A stretch of DNA of 64,000 nucleotides from Ignavibacteria bacterium (GCA_014654705.1 JACVZY010000031.1:1-64000); one strand, 5' to 3'; counted from the first letter of the stretch, positions 19,012-27,575 are shown. Notes: generated from the letters alone by a model not told the origin. Made by a program: numbers and translations.

Positions 19012-19617
19012 ATGTCCAATTATACAGGACCAAAAATCCGCCTTTCGCGCAAGCTGGGTATAGCACTGACCGCTAAATCCGGCAAGTACATGGAGCGCAA
19101 ACCGAATCCGCCCGGACAACACGGTGGAAATAAGCGCCGTGCCAAAGTCTCTGACTACGGCAAGCAGCTTTTTGAAAAACAGCGTCTCCGCCTTCAGTAC
19201 AACGTCCATGAGCGCCAACTGCGCCGTTACGTTGACCAGGCACAACGCTCGCTGGGCAATACCGGTGAAATTCTCGTGCAACTGCTTGAGTCTCGCTTGG
19301 ATGCTGTTGTGTTTCGTGCAGGTCTGGCTCGATCAGTATATGCTTCGCGCCAGTACGTCACGCACGGACACATATTGGTTAATGGCAAGCGCGTGAACAT
19401 TCCTTCCTATCGTGTCAAAGTTAATGATGTGATTACCGTCCGCGAAAAAAGCCGCAAACTCGTCTGCTTCCAAGAAGCTATCCGCACTTCCGCTCCTCCG
19501 GCATACTTAGAGGTATCAAAATCGAACTTGAGCGTGAAAATGCTCTATGTTCCGCCGCGCGAAGAAGTACCGATTATCTGCGAAATGCCGCTTGTCGTTG
19601 AGTACTACTCACGGTAA
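19012..19617 (+). CDS. rpsD: 30S ribosomal protein S4
   Basis: Encodes 201 residues of the 16S rRNA-binding assembly protein S4. It has the N-terminal GPKIRLSRKLG segment, then QHG and KQRLRLQYNVHERQLRRY, and an S4 RNA-binding domain (LLESRLDAVVFRAGLARS, RQYVTHGHILVNGKRVNIPS). The zinc-binding cysteines found in some S4 proteins are absent, so it is the zinc-free form. It stands alone with its own terminator; its usual partners rpsM, rpsK and rpoA are not adjacent. It could be the sole copy or a second paralogue. Confidence 0.96.
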   Translation: MSNYTGPKIRLSRKLGIALTAKSGKYMERKPNPPGQHGGNKRRAKVSDYGKQLFEKQRLRLQYNVHERQLRRYVDQAQRSLGNTGEILVQLLESRLDAVVFRAGLARSVYASRQYVTHGHILVNGKRVNIPSYRVKVNDVITVREKSRKLVCFQEAIRTSAPPAYLEVSKSNLSVKMLYVPPREEVPIICEMPLVVEYYSR

Positions 19618-19695
19618 TCCAGCTAGAGAGAACAAAACCGCGACAACAAGACATTTTAGGCAAAAATATTTTATTTTTGCTACGCAATTTGCGAC

Positions 19696-19744
19696 AAAAA
19701 GAACGCTTCACTGGAAATATTTTCTAGGGAGCGTTCTTTTTTTT
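19696..19744 (+). terminator. Rho-independent terminator after rpsD
   Basis: A 12-bp stem pairs AAAAAGAACGCT (19696-19707) with AGCGTTCTTTTT (19730-19741) across a 22-nt loop and runs into a continuous T tract to 19744. It sits about 80 bp past the rpsD stop. Confidence 0.8.
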
Positions 19745-20162
19745 GAGACCTCCACAGAAGAACTCATCTGCATTGTGAAAGACTATTTTTACCATCCAAA
19801 GAGCAATTCTACATTTTGCGGATGCCGTAACTGCTCATTGTGTCATCGCCAAAGGTGGTATTTCGACCCCGCAACGCCTACAAAGCAGACAACATCTGAG
19901 ATTCGAGGGACTGGGAAACAGTTTTTGTTGATTTTTCACCGGATAATTTATCATTCCCCAGTATTGGTAGGACTTGCGGGAGATGGTCGGCAAAAAATAT
20001 AGAAAACAGCTCAAACAGCATGTTTATCTCTCAGAAAATTTCTTTCCATCAATACTCCTGACAGACCTTTGTCAGGAGTGTACAGTATATTTGCTATTAT
20101 TTGAATTGAGAAGTCGCCTCCAAAGCGACGTCAATTATCTACACCAAATAGAAAGCAACATT
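19745..20162. other. Intergenic region before the MATE gene
   Basis: About 420 bp. Open frames run through it, but their products (Cys/His-rich or low-complexity tails) have no start with a ribosome site and no family resemblance. The only clear structure is the hairpin at 20054-20079. Confidence 0.4.
20054..20079. repeat. Perfect 10-bp inverted repeat upstream of MATE gene
   Basis: ACTCCTGACA (20054-20063) and TGTCAGGAGT (20070-20079) form a 10-bp stem with a 6-nt loop, 84 bp before the MATE start. There is no T tract on the plus strand, so it may be a regulator site, a leader hairpin or an imperfect terminator. Confidence 0.5.
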
Positions 20163-21548
20163 ATGGCAAGGCACACAGCATCAAGCACGTGGGAGATTAT
20201 CAAGCAATCGCTCAAAGGCGAGGAACAAGACTACACACAAGGAAGCATACGGAAAGCCGTTTTTTTGCTGGCAATACCCATGATGCTGGAACTCTGCTTG
20301 GAAAGCGTCTTTGCGGTTGTGGACATGTTTTTCGTCGGCAAGTTAGGTGCAAACGCTATTGCAACTGTTGGAATGACTGAATCGGTGATGTTTCTAGTCT
20401 ATTCGCTCGCAATGGGAATCAGCATCGCCGCAACGGCTATTGTTGCGCGCAGAGTTGGTGAGAAAAATCCTGAAGCAGCCGCACACGCGGGAACACAGGC
20501 AGTGGCGCTCTCCGTTCTTGTTGCGGCAGTGTTTAGCGTTATCGGGGTAGTCTTTGCGGGTGAGATTTTAGCGCTCATGGGCGCTGCTCCGGCGGTTGTT
20601 GCCGAGGGCGCTCCCTTCACACGCACGATGTTTGGCGCTTCGGTGGTGGTGGTACTGATTTTTGTCATCAACGGCATATTTCGCGGTGCCGGCGATGCAG
20701 CAATGGCAATGCGTAGCTTGTGGATTGCCAGCATTATCAACATTATTCTTTGCCCCATCTTTATTCACTTTTTCGGACTTGTTGGCGCAGCAATGGCTAC
20801 GGTCGTCGGGCGCAGCGCGGGCGTGGCATATCAAGTGTGGCATTTGCAAGCGGGGCTGGGCATATTGAAATTCGATCTGCGTCGGTTCAGAATAGATGTT
20901 GAGACGCTGCGTTCAATTATTACGATTGCGATGCCGGCAGCATTTCAAAATATCATCGCAAGCGGCAGTTGGGTTTTTCTCGTGAAACTTGTCGCAGAAA
21001 CAGGCGGCACGGCTGCTTCGGCGGGCTACCAAATTGCCGTGCGGAATATCATGTTTTTTATGATGCCGGCATGGGGATTGAGCAATGCCGCCGCAACACT
21101 CGTGGGGCAGAATCTGGGCGCAGGACACATCCAACGCGCAGAGGAAAGCGTGATGCTGACCACAAAGTATAATATCGTGTTCATGGGCTTCGTTACCGTT
21201 CTTTTTGTTGTGGCAGCCACTCCGATTGTGGGAGTATTTACCCAAGATTCTGCTGTGTTGCAGTTTGGGGCGCTTTCGCTTCAAATCATCGGCTCCGGAT
21301 ATATTTTCTATGGTATCGAAATGGTGATGATACAAGCACTGAACGGGGCGGGCGACACTAAAACACCGACCATGATTCATATTCTGGGCTTTTGGTTCTT
21401 CCAGATTCCCTTTGCCTATTTTTTATCGAAGGGCTTACAGTGGAATGCGACGGGCGCATTTGCTGCCGTTCCGGTAGCTGAAACGCTCATGGCAATTATT
21501 GCATGGTATTATTTCAAAAAAGGCGCTTGGAAAGAAGTGAAAATATAG
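20163..21548 (+). CDS. MATE family multidrug efflux transporter
   Basis: Encodes 461 residues of an inner-membrane antiporter of the MATE family (NorM/DinF-like), which exports cationic drugs with Na+ or H+. Twelve TM helices form two bundles. The first begins IRKAVFLLAIPMMLELCLES and is followed by VDMFFVGKLGANAIATVGM. The second has TIAMPAAFQNIIASGSWVFL and GLSNAAATLVGQNLGAG. The start at 20163 (MARHTASS) is chosen because the family begins near here; the longer frame from 19974 runs across the upstream hairpin. It is the first of several co-directional genes with short gaps up to 24.8 kb. Confidence 0.93.
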   Translation: MARHTASSTWEIIKQSLKGEEQDYTQGSIRKAVFLLAIPMMLELCLESVFAVVDMFFVGKLGANAIATVGMTESVMFLVYSLAMGISIAATAIVARRVGEKNPEAAAHAGTQAVALSVLVAAVFSVIGVVFAGEILALMGAAPAVVAEGAPFTRTMFGASVVVVLIFVINGIFRGAGDAAMAMRSLWIASIINIILCPIFIHFFGLVGAAMATVVGRSAGVAYQVWHLQAGLGILKFDLRRFRIDVETLRSIITIAMPAAFQNIIASGSWVFLVKLVAETGGTAASAGYQIAVRNIMFFMMPAWGLSNAAATLVGQNLGAGHIQRAEESVMLTTKYNIVFMGFVTVLFVVAATPIVGVFTQDSAVLQFGALSLQIIGSGYIFYGIEMVMIQALNGAGDTKTPTMIHILGFWFFQIPFAYFLSKGLQWNATGAFAAVPVAETLMAIIAWYYFKKGAWKEVKI

Positions 21549-21628
21549 CACTATGGGAAGGAGGTGTACACTGTTTTTGCAATTTTATATTCGACAATCA
21601 AATACCCCACTTTTTTTAACACAGCAAT

Positions 21629-22099
21629 ATGAATAGTACCCACACACATACTCCAAGCCTGTTTCAGGCGGAAGACAACCAAACATTTATCAACCGCATT
21701 CGTGCGCTCACATCCGATTCCATGCCGCTCTGGGGCAAAATGAATGTTGCGCAAATGCTTGTTCACTGCCAGCAACCACTCAAATCGGCACTGGGAGAGC
21801 TTCCAACAAAACGGCGGCTCATCGGAAGACTTTTGGGCGCATTTGCGAAAAAGAGAATTTTGGGCGAAGGCGGTTTTGGGAAAAATTTGCCGACCGACCC
21901 AATGTTCCTTATCTCGGACAAACACTCGTTTGAAGAGGAAAAGTATAATCTCATCATGCTTCTTGAGCGCTTTCTGCAAAGCGGTCCGGGCGCAATCACT
22001 CAAGAACCACATCCGTTTTTTGGGAAACTTACCTCCGAGGAGTGGGACACCCTCCAATCCAAGCACCTCGACCACCATTTACGGCAGTTTGGAGTGTGA
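21629..22099 (+). CDS. DUF1569 (DinB-like) protein
   Basis: Encodes 156 residues with the DUF1569 signature WGKMNVAQMLVHCQQPLKSA, conserved histidine included, then PFFGKLTSEEWDTLQSKHLDHHLRQFG with the HxDHHL-type end of DinB-fold four-helix metal-binding proteins. The function of the family is not established; related DinB proteins include thiol-dependent transferases. Cytosolic. It lies 80 bp after the MATE gene in a co-directional run of small proteins. Confidence 0.8.
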   Translation: MNSTHTHTPSLFQAEDNQTFINRIRALTSDSMPLWGKMNVAQMLVHCQQPLKSALGELPTKRRLIGRLLGAFAKKRILGEGGFGKNLPTDPMFLISDKHSFEEEKYNLIMLLERFLQSGPGAITQEPHPFFGKLTSEEWDTLQSKHLDHHLRQFGV

Positions 22100-22178
22100 T
22101 GAACTTCATGGAAATCTACTTTTTATGTGAGTGAAGAGCTTCACAGAACCATTTTTTGTACCTCAAAAACATAACAAT

Positions 22179-22556
22179 ATGGATAAAAAATTTCCAATCT
22201 GGATATCTATTGGTTCAATGGCAATTGCAATATTGGGTTTATTTGTCGGTTTCTCACTTTATATTTCGCCCGATACATTTGTCGAGAAAACCAATTTTTC
22301 TGAGCCGACAGTCCGATTCTTGTCGAATATGTGGGCTGCACGGCAAATAGCCATTGCGCTTATTATTGGGTACTCGGTCATAAAAAAGTCGGTGCCGATG
22401 CTCACAATTGCTCTTGCGGCTTACTGTCTGATGAATATTCAAGACCTGATTATTGGTATCATCAGCCATGACTTTGGCTTGGCGACCGGCTCCGGTTTGT
22501 TTTCACTGCTTACGGGAATTATGATTGTCGTTCTCAATAAACAAAAGGTGTCTTAA
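22179..22556 (+). CDS. Small four-helix membrane protein, unknown function
   Basis: Encodes about 125 residues from ATG 22179 (MDKKFPIW). Four predicted TM helices include WISIGSMAIAILGLFVGFSL and the pair around MWAARQIAIALIIGYSVIKK. The internal motif AARQIAIA resembles small DUF4267-like proteins, but the match is too weak to name. A longer frame to 22131 adds 16 residues without a ribosome site. It sits between DUF1569 and AHSA1 genes in the same orientation. Confidence 0.6.
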   Translation: MDKKFPIWISIGSMAIAILGLFVGFSLYISPDTFVEKTNFSEPTVRFLSNMWAARQIAIALIIGYSVIKKSVPMLTIALAAYCLMNIQDLIIGIISHDFGLATGSGLFSLLTGIMIVVLNKQKVS

Positions 22557-22607
22557 ATTGAAGTGTAAGCCTTTTTCTTTTGTGTCCTTTTATTTTTCAA
22601 AACAACT

Positions 22608-23054
22608 ATGAACTCTACACAATCCACATATTTTATTGCAGAAGCAAACATTGACCTTGCCGCCAGCCGTTCGATAATTTGGGATGCTCTTACGAATCCA
22701 GCTATTATCAAGCAGTATTTTTTCGGTACGGAAGCCGACAGCGACTGGCAACTTGGTAAAACCATCACCTTTCGGGGCGAGTGGGATGGCAAGCCATACA
22801 AGGACAAAGGTGTTATTCTGGAAATAACGCCTGAATACTTTGTGAAATACAATTATTGGAGTTCAATGTCGGACAAAGATGATAAAGCAGAGCATTACAG
22901 GGCGGTCAGTTATGAAATCAAGGAATCTGAATCAAAGAGCGGGTGTCACACATTAAGTATCACACAGGAATGTGATACAGCCGCGCAACGAGACGATTCC
23001 TCGAATAATTGGGCGTATATTCTCAAGAGTTTGCAAACACTCCTTGAATCTTAG
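22608..23054 (+). CDS. AHSA1 / SRPBCC (activator of Hsp90 ATPase homologue-like) protein
   Basis: Encodes 148 residues of the AHSA1-like START superfamily. The N-terminal AEANIDLAASRSIIWDALTNPAIIKQYFFG and the central ITFRGEWDGKPYKDKGVILE are characteristic. Bacterial members are cytosolic, probably bind a small hydrophobic ligand, and are of unknown role. It lies 52 bp after the small membrane protein and 48 bp before the YdeI-like gene. Confidence 0.85.
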   Translation: MNSTQSTYFIAEANIDLAASRSIIWDALTNPAIIKQYFFGTEADSDWQLGKTITFRGEWDGKPYKDKGVILEITPEYFVKYNYWSSMSDKDDKAEHYRAVSYEIKESESKSGCHTLSITQECDTAAQRDDSSNNWAYILKSLQTLLES

Positions 23055-23101
23055 TCATAAATGAGTCTCAATTGTCAATGAATCTCAATCATAAAGGTGT
23101 G

Positions 23102-23662
23102 ATGAAAACATCCTCTCAAAGCTCTTTACAACAAGGCTCGTTCGGTTTCGAGGCTACACTTCAATCCTCAGAAAGCAAAATTTACCAAACACACGTGGTC
23201 GTGCCAAACGAGATAGCCTCGCATTTCCTTGCAGAAGGCACAAAGCGTGTCGTGGCAATGCTCATTGCCGAGAATATGAGCGTGGAGTATCAATGCGGCT
23301 TAATTCCTCGTGGCAAAGGGAAAACGGTCATCATGGTCAATAAAGACTATCGTACAAAGCTCAACATTGATGCCGGAAGCAAGGTGATTGTGCAGTTGCG
23401 TAAAGACGACAGCGAATACGGTTTAGAAATGCCCGAAGAACTGGCAGAATTGCTGAGACAAGACGCGGAGGGCGACCGCTTGTTTCATACCTTGCCGGAA
23501 GGCAAACAAAGAACACTTCTATACATTGTGTCATCCATGAAAAACCCTACACGCCGCATTGAAAGAGCGATTGCAGTCGTGGAGCATCTGAAAGCGCGAG
23601 AAGGAAAAATAGATTATAGACAGCTTTACAACGACCTCAAAGTATCCAAAAGATTTGAGTAG
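23102..23662 (+). CDS. DUF1905 / YdeI-like (OmpD-associated) protein
   Basis: Encodes about 186 residues. An N-terminal DUF1905 beta domain (FGFEATLQSSESKIYQTHVV to LNIDAGSKVIVQLRKDDSEYG) is followed by a YdeI/OmpD-associated C-terminal helical region (LPEGKQRTLLYIVSSMKNPT). Members have been linked to bacteriocin or stress protection, with no known biochemical activity. The ATG at 23102 has AAGGTG just upstream and is chosen; TTG 23072 and ATG 23078 are in frame and give eight to ten extra residues. Confidence 0.8.
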   Translation: MKTSSQSSLQQGSFGFEATLQSSESKIYQTHVVVPNEIASHFLAEGTKRVVAMLIAENMSVEYQCGLIPRGKGKTVIMVNKDYRTKLNIDAGSKVIVQLRKDDSEYGLEMPEELAELLRQDAEGDRLFHTLPEGKQRTLLYIVSSMKNPTRRIERAIAVVEHLKAREGKIDYRQLYNDLKVSKRFE

Positions 23663-23766
23663 TATTTTTTGGGGGATTTGCTTTACGGCTCTTTTTCATT
23701 ACTTTTGTACACTTGCCAGCCGAGGCTCATTCCAAGAATAATTTACTAACTGAATTCGCTATTTCT

Positions 23767-24264
23767 ATGGTTGAAAAATTGCTTTTTCCTTTAACACTCT
23801 GTAGCACACTCGGAAGCGGTATGGTTGCGGGATTGCTGTTTGTATTTTCAAATTTTATGATGAAAATTCTCGCCCGGATGTCGCCTGAAAACGGTATTTC
23901 TACAATGCAATCCATAAATACAGCCATTGTCAACCCGCTTTTTTTGTTGATATTTCTCGGTTCTGCCCTTGCCTGTGTTGCCAATGTACTCTATTGTTTT
24001 ATACACTGGAGCCAGCCCGGAATCTTCTTTTTGCTTGCCGGAAGTGCGACCTACCTTATTGGAACATTCGGGGTAACGATTATGTTCAATGTTCCACTCA
24101 ATGATACTCTGGCAGGTTTAGATGTCTCGAACCCCTCATCTGTACAGGTCTGGAAAGACTACCTTGCTGCTTGGGTTGTCTGGAATCATGTCCGAACTAC
24201 TGCTGCGATTGCTGCGACAGGACTATTCATTATAGCAGTTTATCAGTTGCGTCCAATAAATTGA
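23767..24264 (+). CDS. DUF1772 (anthrone oxygenase-like) membrane protein
   Basis: Encodes about 165 residues with four TM helices. The first is LTLCSTLGSGMVAGLLFVFSNFMM; the conserved block FGVTIMFNVPLNDTLAG and W..Y...W..WNHVRT fits DUF1772, whose fungal relatives act as anthrone oxygenases and whose bacterial role is unknown. The start at 23767 (MVEKLLFP) is preferred to a TTG at 23713. It continues the small-protein run on the plus strand. Confidence 0.82.
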   Translation: MVEKLLFPLTLCSTLGSGMVAGLLFVFSNFMMKILARMSPENGISTMQSINTAIVNPLFLLIFLGSALACVANVLYCFIHWSQPGIFFLLAGSATYLIGTFGVTIMFNVPLNDTLAGLDVSNPSSVQVWKDYLAAWVVWNHVRTTAAIAATGLFIIAVYQLRPIN

Positions 24265-24347
24265 AAACACTTCTATCGAAAGCTGGGTACCGATTCGATG
24301 CGCATAAACTCCTTTGTCATTCATAACCAATTACCAAGAGAAAACTC

Positions 24348-24833
24348 ATGGAGCAACAGTTTCTACCATTGGGCAAAACACCCACAAGCCTTATCACGGC
24401 TATTCTTCAGGCATGGCTGGTAGTGGGAAGTCTGGATATTACAGCGGCAATAATTCACTTTTTGCTACGCGGCGGCACAAGCCCTTTGCGTTTGTTGCAG
24501 TTTGTGGCAAGTGGTGCAATGGGGCAAGATGCTTTTACGAGTGGTATGACATCCGGGGCTGTGGGGTTGCTGCTCCATTATTGTATCGCGCTTATCTGGA
24601 CGACTCTGTTTTTCCTTGCCGCCGCGAAACTGCCGATTCTCGTCGAGAACGTTGCTGTGAGCGGTGTTCTGTATGCAGTCTTTGTGTGGGTTGTCATGAG
24701 TTTTGTCGTTCTTCCACTTTCCAACACACCTAAATCACCCTTTAATCCGATACAAGCCGCCATTGGTGCGTGCATTCTCATCGTTTGTATTGGGCTGCCG
24801 ATAGCGTATTTTGCACGAAAATATTTTTCATAA
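24348..24833 (+). CDS. Four-helix integral membrane protein, unknown function
   Basis: Encodes 161 residues with four predicted TM segments: ITAILQAWLVVGSLDITAAI, VGLLLHYCIALIWTTLFFLA, VLYAVFVWVVMSFVVLPL and a last one before FARKYFS. A HYCIALIW..L motif and PxSNTPxSPFNP are notable and recall DUF1440-like proteins, but I would not name a family. Its stop lies 20 bp before the MFS pump start, so the two are probably co-transcribed. Confidence 0.65.
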   Translation: MEQQFLPLGKTPTSLITAILQAWLVVGSLDITAAIIHFLLRGGTSPLRLLQFVASGAMGQDAFTSGMTSGAVGLLLHYCIALIWTTLFFLAAAKLPILVENVAVSGVLYAVFVWVVMSFVVLPLSNTPKSPFNPIQAAIGACILIVCIGLPIAYFARKYFS

Positions 24834-24853
24834 CATATTTTATTGGACTATCA

Positions 24854-26083
24854 ATGACCAATCGCAAAGCCGCATTACCGTTCATTTTTACCACAATTTT
24901 GCTGGACGCTATCGGCTTGGGAATTATCATTCCCGTCTTCCCGAAGTTAATTGCCGAAATGACAGGCGGGAGTGTAAGTGTCGCTGCGGAGTACGGAGGC
25001 TGGCTGTCGTTCACCTATGCAATTATGCAGTTCGTGTTCGCGCCAATACTCGGAAATTTAAGCGATAGTATTGGTCGTCGTCCGGTGTTACTTATTTCTC
25101 TCTTGGGCTTGGGGGCAGATTATGTGCTGCTTGCGCTTGCGCCGAATCTTGCGTGGCTTTTTGTGGGACGAGCATTGGCAGGCATACTGGGTGCGAGCTA
25201 CACGACGGCTTCAGCATACATAGCCGATGTCAGTACACCGGAGAATAAAGCACAAAATTTCGGTCTCATTGGTGCAGCATTTGGTATTGGATTTGTGCTG
25301 GGACCTGTGCTGGGCGGTGTGGTGGGGCAGTTCGGTGTCCACGTGCCGTTTTGGGTGTCGGCTGGATTGACGTTTACCAATTTGCTCTATGGTTATTTTG
25401 TTGTGCCGGAATCATTGCCACAAGAACGTCGGCGCTCTTTCGATTGGAAACGTGCCAATCCACTTGGTTCGCTGGCACATTTGCGCAAATACCCGATGGT
25501 GGCAAGTCTTATCGCAGCACTGCTTCTGCTGTATGTGAGCAATCACGGTCTGGAATCAACGTGGACATATTATGTCATGGAAAAATTTCACTGGAACGAG
25601 GCAGAAATAGGTTATTCGCTCGGTACGTTTGGCGTGATGATGATTCTGGTGCAAGGCTTTTTGATTCGTGTTGTGATGGCAAAACTGGGTGTGCGGCTTG
25701 CGGTAATTATCGGCTTTTCACTGCGTGTGCTGGGGAATATTCTTTTTGCTTTTGCCTCGCAAGGCTGGATGCTGTATGCGATTATTGTTCCACACGTACT
25801 TGGCTTTGTTGCCACGCCCGCATTGCAAGCAATCGTCTCCGATAATGTTCCCGCTAACGAGCAAGGAGAATTGCAAGGAGTTCTGGGAAGCATGATGAGC
25901 GTGAATCAAATTATGGGACCACTCTTGATGACCAATGCTTTTGCTCTTTCTACCCGACCGGGTGCCGCAATATATTTCCCCGGAAGCCCATTTCTTGTTG
26001 CGGTGGTGCTGGTTTTATGTAGTTTATTTTTGGTGGAGCGGTTTTTACGGACACATGACCCAGTAGCCAAAATGTCTTCATAG
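24854..26083 (+). CDS. TCR/Tet-type MFS transporter
   Basis: Encodes 409 residues with 12 TM helices. The MFS signature loop reads GNLSDSIGRRPVLLISLLGL, with the antiporter-type motif C region FGLIGAAFGIGFVLGPVLGG, both typical of the tetracycline-resistance (TetA) family of proton-drug antiporters. The start at 24854 (MTNRKAAL) matches the family; the longer frame from 24770 overlaps the previous gene. Substrate cannot be told from sequence, and chromosomal members are often not tetracycline pumps. Confidence 0.9.
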   Translation: MTNRKAALPFIFTTILLDAIGLGIIIPVFPKLIAEMTGGSVSVAAEYGGWLSFTYAIMQFVFAPILGNLSDSIGRRPVLLISLLGLGADYVLLALAPNLAWLFVGRALAGILGASYTTASAYIADVSTPENKAQNFGLIGAAFGIGFVLGPVLGGVVGQFGVHVPFWVSAGLTFTNLLYGYFVVPESLPQERRRSFDWKRANPLGSLAHLRKYPMVASLIAALLLLYVSNHGLESTWTYYVMEKFHWNEAEIGYSLGTFGVMMILVQGFLIRVVMAKLGVRLAVIIGFSLRVLGNILFAFASQGWMLYAIIVPHVLGFVATPALQAIVSDNVPANEQGELQGVLGSMMSVNQIMGPLLMTNAFALSTRPGAAIYFPGSPFLVAVVLVLCSLFLVERFLRTHDPVAKMSS

Positions 26084-26245
26084 ATATTTCCTTAGTTCAC
26101 TGCCCTTCTTCACACTATTTGCTAGTACTTGATGTGCTACTGTCACTTTCTCAATTTTTCTACGCTCACAGCACGGGAACGAGAGTCATTCTCTCTTTCA
26201 TGCTGATGATGCTCTTTAATTATTTTCATTTTTCCGTTTGGTCGC

Positions 26246-26677
26246 ATGGGAACGTTCGTGAACCCGATGGATATGCGCTTTGGTTTTACGGAGAACGACG
26301 TGCTGTCATTTTTTACGCTACTGGGTGCAGAAGGGCGCTCGGTCTATCTTTTTGTCGAAAGCGTTATGGATGTTCTGTATCCGCTGGTGTACACAGGTTT
26401 TTCCGTGCTGGTTTTGAGCTTTTTCTACCGTTCACTGCTTCCCGAGAATACTCTTTGGCGGCTCATGAACGTTGTTCTGCCCTTGGTGGTAATGATCAGT
26501 GATTTTGCAGAGAATGCTGGGATTATACTCATGCTGCAAGGTTTTCCAAGCGCAATCGCGATGCACGTGGGCTGGACTTCCATTGCGAATGAATGCAAAT
26601 GGACAGCATTTGTATTCTTGATTGGAAGCGTTATTGTTGGCGGTATTCTTTGGCTTATCAAAGGTCGTCGGTCGTAA
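26246..26677 (+). CDS. Membrane protein, probably frameshifted at its N-terminus
   Basis: The intact frame from ATG 26246 gives 143 residues with MGTFVNPMDMRFGFT, a TM region (VMDVLYPLVYTGFSVLVLSF) and two more hydrophobic segments. No family is recognised. The beginning looks lost. The preceding frame encodes a TM-like stretch (VILSFMLMMLFNYF, from about 26184), and removing one T from the run at 26223-26226 joins the two frames as LFNYFIFPFGRMGTF without interruption. The real start would then be ATG 26200 or earlier. This is either a true frameshift or a sequencing error. It follows the MFS gene and is followed by a terminator. Confidence 0.6.
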   Translation: MGTFVNPMDMRFGFTENDVLSFFTLLGAEGRSVYLFVESVMDVLYPLVYTGFSVLVLSFFYRSLLPENTLWRLMNVVLPLVVMISDFAENAGIILMLQGFPSAIAMHVGWTSIANECKWTAFVFLIGSVIVGGILWLIKGRRS

Positions 26678-26745
26678 AAAATCCTCCCACACTTTACCTC
26701 AAGCGGTACTCAAGTCGTTTGTGTAGAAAGAAACAATACTTCAAG

Positions 26746-26790
26746 AACAGCCCTCAAAGCATGATACATTGTAACTTTGAAGGCTGTTTT
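26746..26790. terminator. Probable bidirectional terminator
   Basis: AACAGCCCTCAAAG (26746-26759) pairs with CTTTGAAGGCTGTT (26775-26788) over 14 positions with one mismatch and a 15-nt loop, followed by TT. It lies between convergent genes (membrane protein at 26677, HNH gene at 26830) and can serve both. Confidence 0.65.
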
Positions 26791-26829
26791 CGCATTGTGC
26801 AAACAAGATACTTTTTGGCGTGATGGTGC

Positions 26830-27540
26830 TCACGTCATAAACAAGTAAGGTTTCCAGCTTTCGTCCAGTTCACCACCGATATTTTTGATAAATGTGACGT
26901 GGCTTGGTCGGCGCGGCGTTTTGAGCAATTTCATTCCTGCTTCGTCGGGCGTACGATTGCCTTTTTTCGTATTACACTTCACGCAGGCGCAAACAAGGTT
27001 TTCCCACGTATCCGTGCCTGCGCGAGACTTCGGCAGCACGTGGTCGATGGTGAGCGGTGCTTTGGGTGTGCCGCAGTATTGGCATTGGTGATTGTCGCGG
27101 CGCAGAATATTCTTCCGCGAAAGTTCTACTTTTTTCACCGGTACGTGGATATAACGACGGAGCCGGATGACGCTCGGACACGCGAAAATGCTGCGGATGG
27201 AGCGCACCTTCCGCTTGTCGTTGGTGACGACAATTTCCGCTTTCATCAAAAACAGCAGCGTCATTGCCTTTTTGATATTGCAGACGCTTATCGGTTCATA
27301 GCTTTGGTTCAGTACGAGTACGCGCCCGCCAAGCGAGTACGGTGGCGGCTCAGAAGAAGAAGCACGATTCTGCGACGGAGCAAGGGAGGCAGTGAGCGTG
27401 GTCGCTGCGGCTCTACCCGGAGTGTGGAAGGCGAACTTTGGGAAGGCAACACCTTTTGTCGAAAATGGTTGACAAATCGGTAACTTACGATGCTTCTGTA
27501 AGTTACATAGCAATTTGCTCAAAGTCAAGTCTTTCGCCAC
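26830..27540 (-). CDS. HNH endonuclease family protein
   Basis: Encodes 236 residues. The C-terminal half is an HNH nuclease domain: NHQCQYCGTP with CxxC, then LTIDHVLPKSRAG, WENLVCACVKCNTKKGNR. The two CxxC pairs bind a structural zinc, and the H-N-N/H core cuts DNA or RNA. Ahead of it is the conserved RVLVLNQSYEPISVCNIKKA segment with which homologues normally begin. Here about 70 additional residues precede it and no start codon lies between, so either the start is GTG 27540 or initiation occurs at one of the nearby TTG codons. Housekeeping members are common in Bacteroidota-Chlorobiota; the cellular role is unclear. It is followed by a bidirectional terminator. Confidence 0.85.
   Translation of the reverse strand: MAKDLTLSKLLCNLQKHRKLPICQPFSTKGVAFPKFAFHTPGRAAATTLTASLAPSQNRASSSEPPPYSLGGRVLVLNQSYEPISVCNIKKAMTLLFLMKAEIVVTNDKRKVRSIRSIFACPSVIRLRRYIHVPVKKVELSRKNILRRDNHQCQYCGTPKAPLTIDHVLPKSRAGTDTWENLVCACVKCNTKKGNRTPDEAGMKLLKTPRRPSHVTFIKNIGGELDESWKPYLFMT
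27481..27507. repeat. 9-bp perfect inverted repeat inside the HNH 5' region
   Basis: GTAACTTAC (27481-27489) and GTAAGTTAC (27499-27507) are perfect inverted copies 9 bp apart. They lie within the N-terminal extension of the HNH gene, so they may be an operator if translation starts later than GTG 27540. Confidence 0.45.
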
Positions 27541-27575
27541 CTACCGAGGAAAGTTTATGAAAAAATAATCTCGCA

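Noticed and set aside
19547-20002. Plus-strand ORF beginning inside rpsD
   Set aside because: It overlaps rpsD in another frame, then crosses a terminator; no family resemblance.
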